From the NCBI GenBank assembly GCA_035515515.1, contig DATJBC010000212.1, forward strand, positions 1 to 7,422: a DNA stretch of 7,422 nucleotides, given 5' to 3'. Below are positions 5,629-7,422 of the stretch, one piece after another. The notes below the pieces were generated by a model. The model saw nothing but the letters and a program-made list of their open reading frames with translations. It searched no databases and was not told where the DNA came from. The DNA comes from DATJBC01 sp035515515. GTDB lineage: Bacteria; Actinomycetota; Acidimicrobiia; Acidimicrobiales; UBA8190. Position 1 is the first letter of the stretch, and each line of letters begins with the position of its first letter. The position numbers and the translations under genes were made by a program.

Positions 5629-5815
5629 GGTGTCCCTCCTGGAGTGGCGCTCGACCCGGCCGGCCCGGAGCCCGACCGGGTCGCCAACCTATCCCGGATC
5701 ACCGCCTGCAGGCCTCCCGGCGCGGGCGTGCCCGGCTCCGAGCCCCCCTGCTACCGTGCCCGCGGCCCGTCCCGGCGAGGAGCCGGCGCGTCCGGGGGCC
5801 GCAGTGAGGGACGTG
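5629..5815. promoter_or_regulatory. Divergent intergenic region driving both flanking units
   Basis: This 187-bp region separates the head of the minus-strand block from the crotonase gene, so promoters for both directions are expected here. Candidate -10 elements of the actinobacterial TAnnnT type are TAGGTT on the minus strand (5691-5686) and TACCGT on the plus strand (5752-5757). Each lies about 58 nt from its start codon. Neither has a good -35 at 17-18 nt. It also contains a 10-bp palindrome, GCCTGCAGGC (5704-5713), and the inverted repeat listed separately. No open frame of its own is supported. Confidence 0.45.
5652..5683. repeat. 8-bp inverted repeat in the leader of the HadA-like gene
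   Basis: CGACCCGG (5652-5659) and CCGGGTCG (5676-5683) are exact reverse complements separated by 16 nt. On the minus strand the element lies between the candidate -10 (5691-5686) and the ribosome site (5640-5634). It may therefore be an operator for a dimeric repressor or a leader hairpin of the mRNA. The GC-only character of most of the arms limits confidence. Confidence 0.4.
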
Positions 5816-6685
5816 ATGCCCGAATTCGAGACGCTGGACTACGAGGAGTCCGCCGGCGTGGCCTGGGTGACCCTCTCGCGCCCCGACGTCCTGAACTCCT
5901 TCAACACCACCATGCAGCGCGAGCTGCGCGACGTGTGGCGCTGGCTGCGCCGCCACGACCCGGTGCGCGTGGTGGTGCTCACCGGCGCGGGCGACAAGGC
6001 GTTCTGCACGGGGATCGACCGCTCCGAGGCGCTGGCCGAGGGGCCCCGGCCGGGGCGCAACAGCCCCGCCGCGCCCTCGGCGGGCCCGGAGGCGGCGGAC
6101 GACGGCACCGTGCACATCGGGTCGGGCTCCACGCCCTTCATGTTCGACGACCCCGGGGACAACCTCGGCCCCAAGAGCAACGACCTGTGGAAGCCGGTCA
6201 TCGCGGCGGTGAACGGCATCGCCTGCGGCGGGGCCTTCTACATGCTGGGGGAGGTCGACTTCATCATCGCCGCCGAGCACGCCACCTTCTTCGACCCCCA
6301 CCTGACCTTCAACATGGCCGCCGCCTTCGAGCCCCTGCAGATGACCGGGCGCATGCCCTTCGGGGACCTCGTGCGCCTGACCCTGCTGGGCAGCGAGGAG
6401 CGCATGAGCGCGGCTCGGGCCCTGCAGATCGGGCTCGTCACCGAGGTGGTGCCCGCCGCCGAGCTGCGCGAGAGGGCCGCCTGGGCCGCCGGTGTGATCG
6501 CCCGCGCCCACCCGGTGGCGGTGCAGGGCACCCTGCGGGCGCTGTGGGCGGGGCGCGAGCTGTCGCGGGCCCAGGCACTGGGGCTGGGGTGGGCCTTCGT
6601 GGGGCTGGGCAACGACCCCGAGGCCCTGGCCGAGGGCCAGGCCCGCTTCGCGTCGGGCCAGCGCGTGGAGTGGCGCCTGCGCTGA
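5816..6685 (+). CDS. Crotonase-superfamily protein (enoyl-CoA hydratase/isomerase-like) lacking both catalytic glutamates
   Basis: This is a 289-residue crotonase-fold protein. Visible landmarks are the N-terminal SRPDVLNSF (21-29), the first oxyanion-hole segment GDKAFCTGID (59-68), the second oxyanion-hole segment NGIACGGAFYM (133-143), and a helical C-terminus with AARALQIGLVTEVVP (199-213). Aligned by spacing with rat enoyl-CoA hydratase, the catalytic Glu144 is Tyr142 and Glu164 is His162 (DPHL). Simple syn-hydration by the classical mechanism is therefore doubtful, and an isomerase, hydrolase, lyase or divergent hydratase role is possible. A Gly/Pro/Asp-rich insert (about 74-122) lengthens it over the usual 260 residues. 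ATG 5816 is chosen because GAGGG lies 5 nt upstream (5806-5810). In-frame GTG codons at 5804 and 5813 are alternatives, and longer in-frame extensions run through the divergent promoter region. It is transcribed away from the minus-strand block and converges on rdgB with 8 nt between stops. Confidence 0.87.
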   Translation: MPEFETLDYEESAGVAWVTLSRPDVLNSFNTTMQRELRDVWRWLRRHDPVRVVVLTGAGDKAFCTGIDRSEALAEGPRPGRNSPAAPSAGPEAADDGTVHIGSGSTPFMFDDPGDNLGPKSNDLWKPVIAAVNGIACGGAFYMLGEVDFIIAAEHATFFDPHLTFNMAAAFEPLQMTGRMPFGDLVRLTLLGSEERMSAARALQIGLVTEVVPAAELRERAAWAAGVIARAHPVAVQGTLRALWAGRELSRAQALGLGWAFVGLGNDPEALAEGQARFASGQRVEWRLR

Positions 6686-6693
6686 GCGCGGCC

Positions 6694-7371
6694 TCAACCC
6701 GCCATGAGCCCCACGGCCAGGGCGCGAAAGGCGCGGGCCCTGTGCGACATGGCGTTCTTCTCCGCCGCGCTCATCTCGGCGAAGGTGCGGCCGTCGCCGC
6801 CGTCGGGGACGAACACGGGGTCGTAGCCGAAGCCGCCCGCGCCCCGGCGCTCCTCGGCGATGCTGCCGGGGACGGCCCCGGCGCCCACCACCTCGCGCCC
6901 ACCGGGGAAGCAGGCGATCGCCACCGTGCGGAACGTGGCGCGCCGGGCGTCGGCCCCGGTGGCGCCGGCGGCGGCCAGGGCGGACAGGAGCTTGGCCACG
7001 TTCTCGTCGTAGCTGGCATGGGGGCCCGCGTAGCGCGAGGAGTGGACCCCGGGGGCTCCCTCCAGCGCGTCCACCTCGAGCCCCGTGTCGTCGGCGATGG
7101 CGGGGAGGCCCGTGGCGGCCACGAGGGCCCGGGCCTTCAGGCGGGCGTTCTCCTCGAGGGTGTCGCCGGTCTCGTCCACCTCCCCCACCGAGGCCGGGCG
7201 GCCCACCAGCACCAGGCGGTCGCCAGCAGCCTCGGCGACGATCGTCACGATCTCGGCGGCCTTGTCGGGGTTGGCGGTGGCCAGCACGAGACGCATGCGC
7301 CCGCCGTCACCGGCGCCGTTGGGCGCGCCCGGCCCGGGCTCGGCGCCGTTGCCCGTGCGTGCGGCGCTCAC
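6694..7371 (-). CDS. rdgB: Non-canonical purine NTP pyrophosphatase, RdgB/HAM1 family
   Basis: This house-cleaning nucleotide phosphatase hydrolyses XTP, ITP and dITP to the monophosphate plus pyrophosphate, keeping deaminated purines out of DNA and RNA. It has 225 residues from the GTG. Family motifs appear in order: LATANPDKAAEI (30-41, with the phosphate-binding Asn34 and Lys37), ENARLKA (74-80), the acidic ADDTGLEVDALEGAPGVHSS (93-112), GGFGYDPVFVPDG (179-191), and AEKNAMSHR (203-211). The GTG at 7371 overlaps the stop of the upstream gene in a GTGA junction, which suggests translational coupling. That start adds a Gly/Ala/Pro-rich 25-residue leader, and the family core begins at Met26 (ATG at 7296), an alternative start that would give 200 residues. 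The pairing with rph upstream is common in actinobacteria. The gene is unrelated in function to the lipid genes. Confidence 0.95.
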   Translation of the reverse strand: MSAARTGNGAEPGPGAPNGAGDGGRMRLVLATANPDKAAEIVTIVAEAAGDRLVLVGRPASVGEVDETGDTLEENARLKARALVAATGLPAIADDTGLEVDALEGAPGVHSSRYAGPHASYDENVAKLLSALAAAGATGADARRATFRTVAIACFPGGREVVGAGAVPGSIAEERRGAGGFGYDPVFVPDGGDGRTFAEMSAAEKNAMSHRARAFRALAVGLMAG

Positions 7372-7422
7372 CGTGGCGGCGGGACCTCGGACACCACCGC
7401 CCGCTGCGCGTCGAGGAGCTGG
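7368..7422 (-). CDS. rph: 3' end of an upstream gene, probably ribonuclease PH (partial)
   Basis: Reading the minus strand from the window edge, an open frame gives the last 17 residues QLLDAQRAVVSEVPPPR and then TGA (7370-7368). That stop shares 4 nt with the GTG start of rdgB. The short LLDAQRA stretch resembles the C-terminal helix of RNase PH, which trims tRNA 3' ends, and rph directly before rdgB is the usual actinobacterial order. The identity rests mostly on this gene order because only the tail is present. Confidence 0.6.
   Translation of the reverse strand, partial: QLLDAQRAVVSEVPPPR

Noticed and set aside
5519..5815. N-terminal extension of the crotonase from the ATG at 5519
   Set aside because: It would overlap the HadA-like gene antisense and run through the divergent promoter region. 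The added residues are Pro/Ala/Ser-rich with no crotonase similarity, while ATG 5816 has a ribosome site and a family-like N-terminus.
1..7422. tRNA, rRNA, riboswitch, CRISPR array, insertion sequence or phage attachment site
   Set aside because: No tRNA-like cloverleaf, repeat-spacer pattern, transposase, terminal inverted repeats or known riboswitch core was found. The gaps between genes are all under 190 bp and are described above.

Overview
The window is GC-rich DNA that fits a high-GC actinobacterium. Its third codon positions are almost all G or C and several starts are GTG. An rph-rdgB-type gene pair with a 4-nt stop/start overlap lies at the right end. There is also a lipoprotein with an MTB12-like C-terminal domain, a split HadA/HadB-type dehydratase pair, and a double-length acyl-CoA dehydrogenase of the FadE22/FadE34 kind. 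The phylum is an inference from this gene content; I cannot name the genus. A member of Acidimicrobiia, or a relative of mycobacteria, would both fit.

Layout. On the + strand, positions 1-906 encode an SDR dehydrogenase resembling the (3R)-hydroxyacyl-CoA dehydrogenase domain of multifunctional enzyme 2, and 1056-1637 encode a secreted lipoprotein. A strong hairpin at 1666-1696 separates these from a four-gene minus-strand block. In transcription order the block is a HadA/C-like FAS1-type dehydratase subunit (5628-5128), a DoxX-type membrane protein (5029-4580), a fused two-unit acyl-CoA dehydrogenase (4488-2260), and a HadB-like MaoC hydratase (2160-1735). The three spacers inside the block are 98, 91 and 99 bp. 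They hold candidate regulatory elements rather than genes. From the divergent region 5629-5815 a crotonase-family protein (5816-6685) is read to the right. It runs nearly stop-to-stop into rdgB (7371-6694, minus), which overlaps the end of what is probably rph (partial, 7422-7368).

How the genes may work together. Apart from the lipoprotein and the rph-rdgB housekeeping pair, the genes cover dehydrogenation, hydration and 3-hydroxyacyl oxidation of an acyl-CoA, which are the steps of beta-oxidation before thiolysis. The MaoC hydratase and MFE-2-like SDR point to (3R)-hydroxyacyl intermediates. The fused dehydrogenase resembles actinobacterial enzymes that act on bulky side-chain CoA esters such as sterol side chains. 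No CoA ligase, thiolase or regulator is in the window, so the substrate is unknown. The most unusual points are the complementary half-sites in the two halves of the dehydrogenase, the separation of the HadA-like and HadB-like genes by about 3 kb, the loss of both catalytic glutamates in the crotonase, and the cysteine-free DoxX protein inside a lipid-CoA block. No RNA gene, CRISPR array, insertion sequence or att site was recognised, and there is no gene-free stretch longer than 190 bp.
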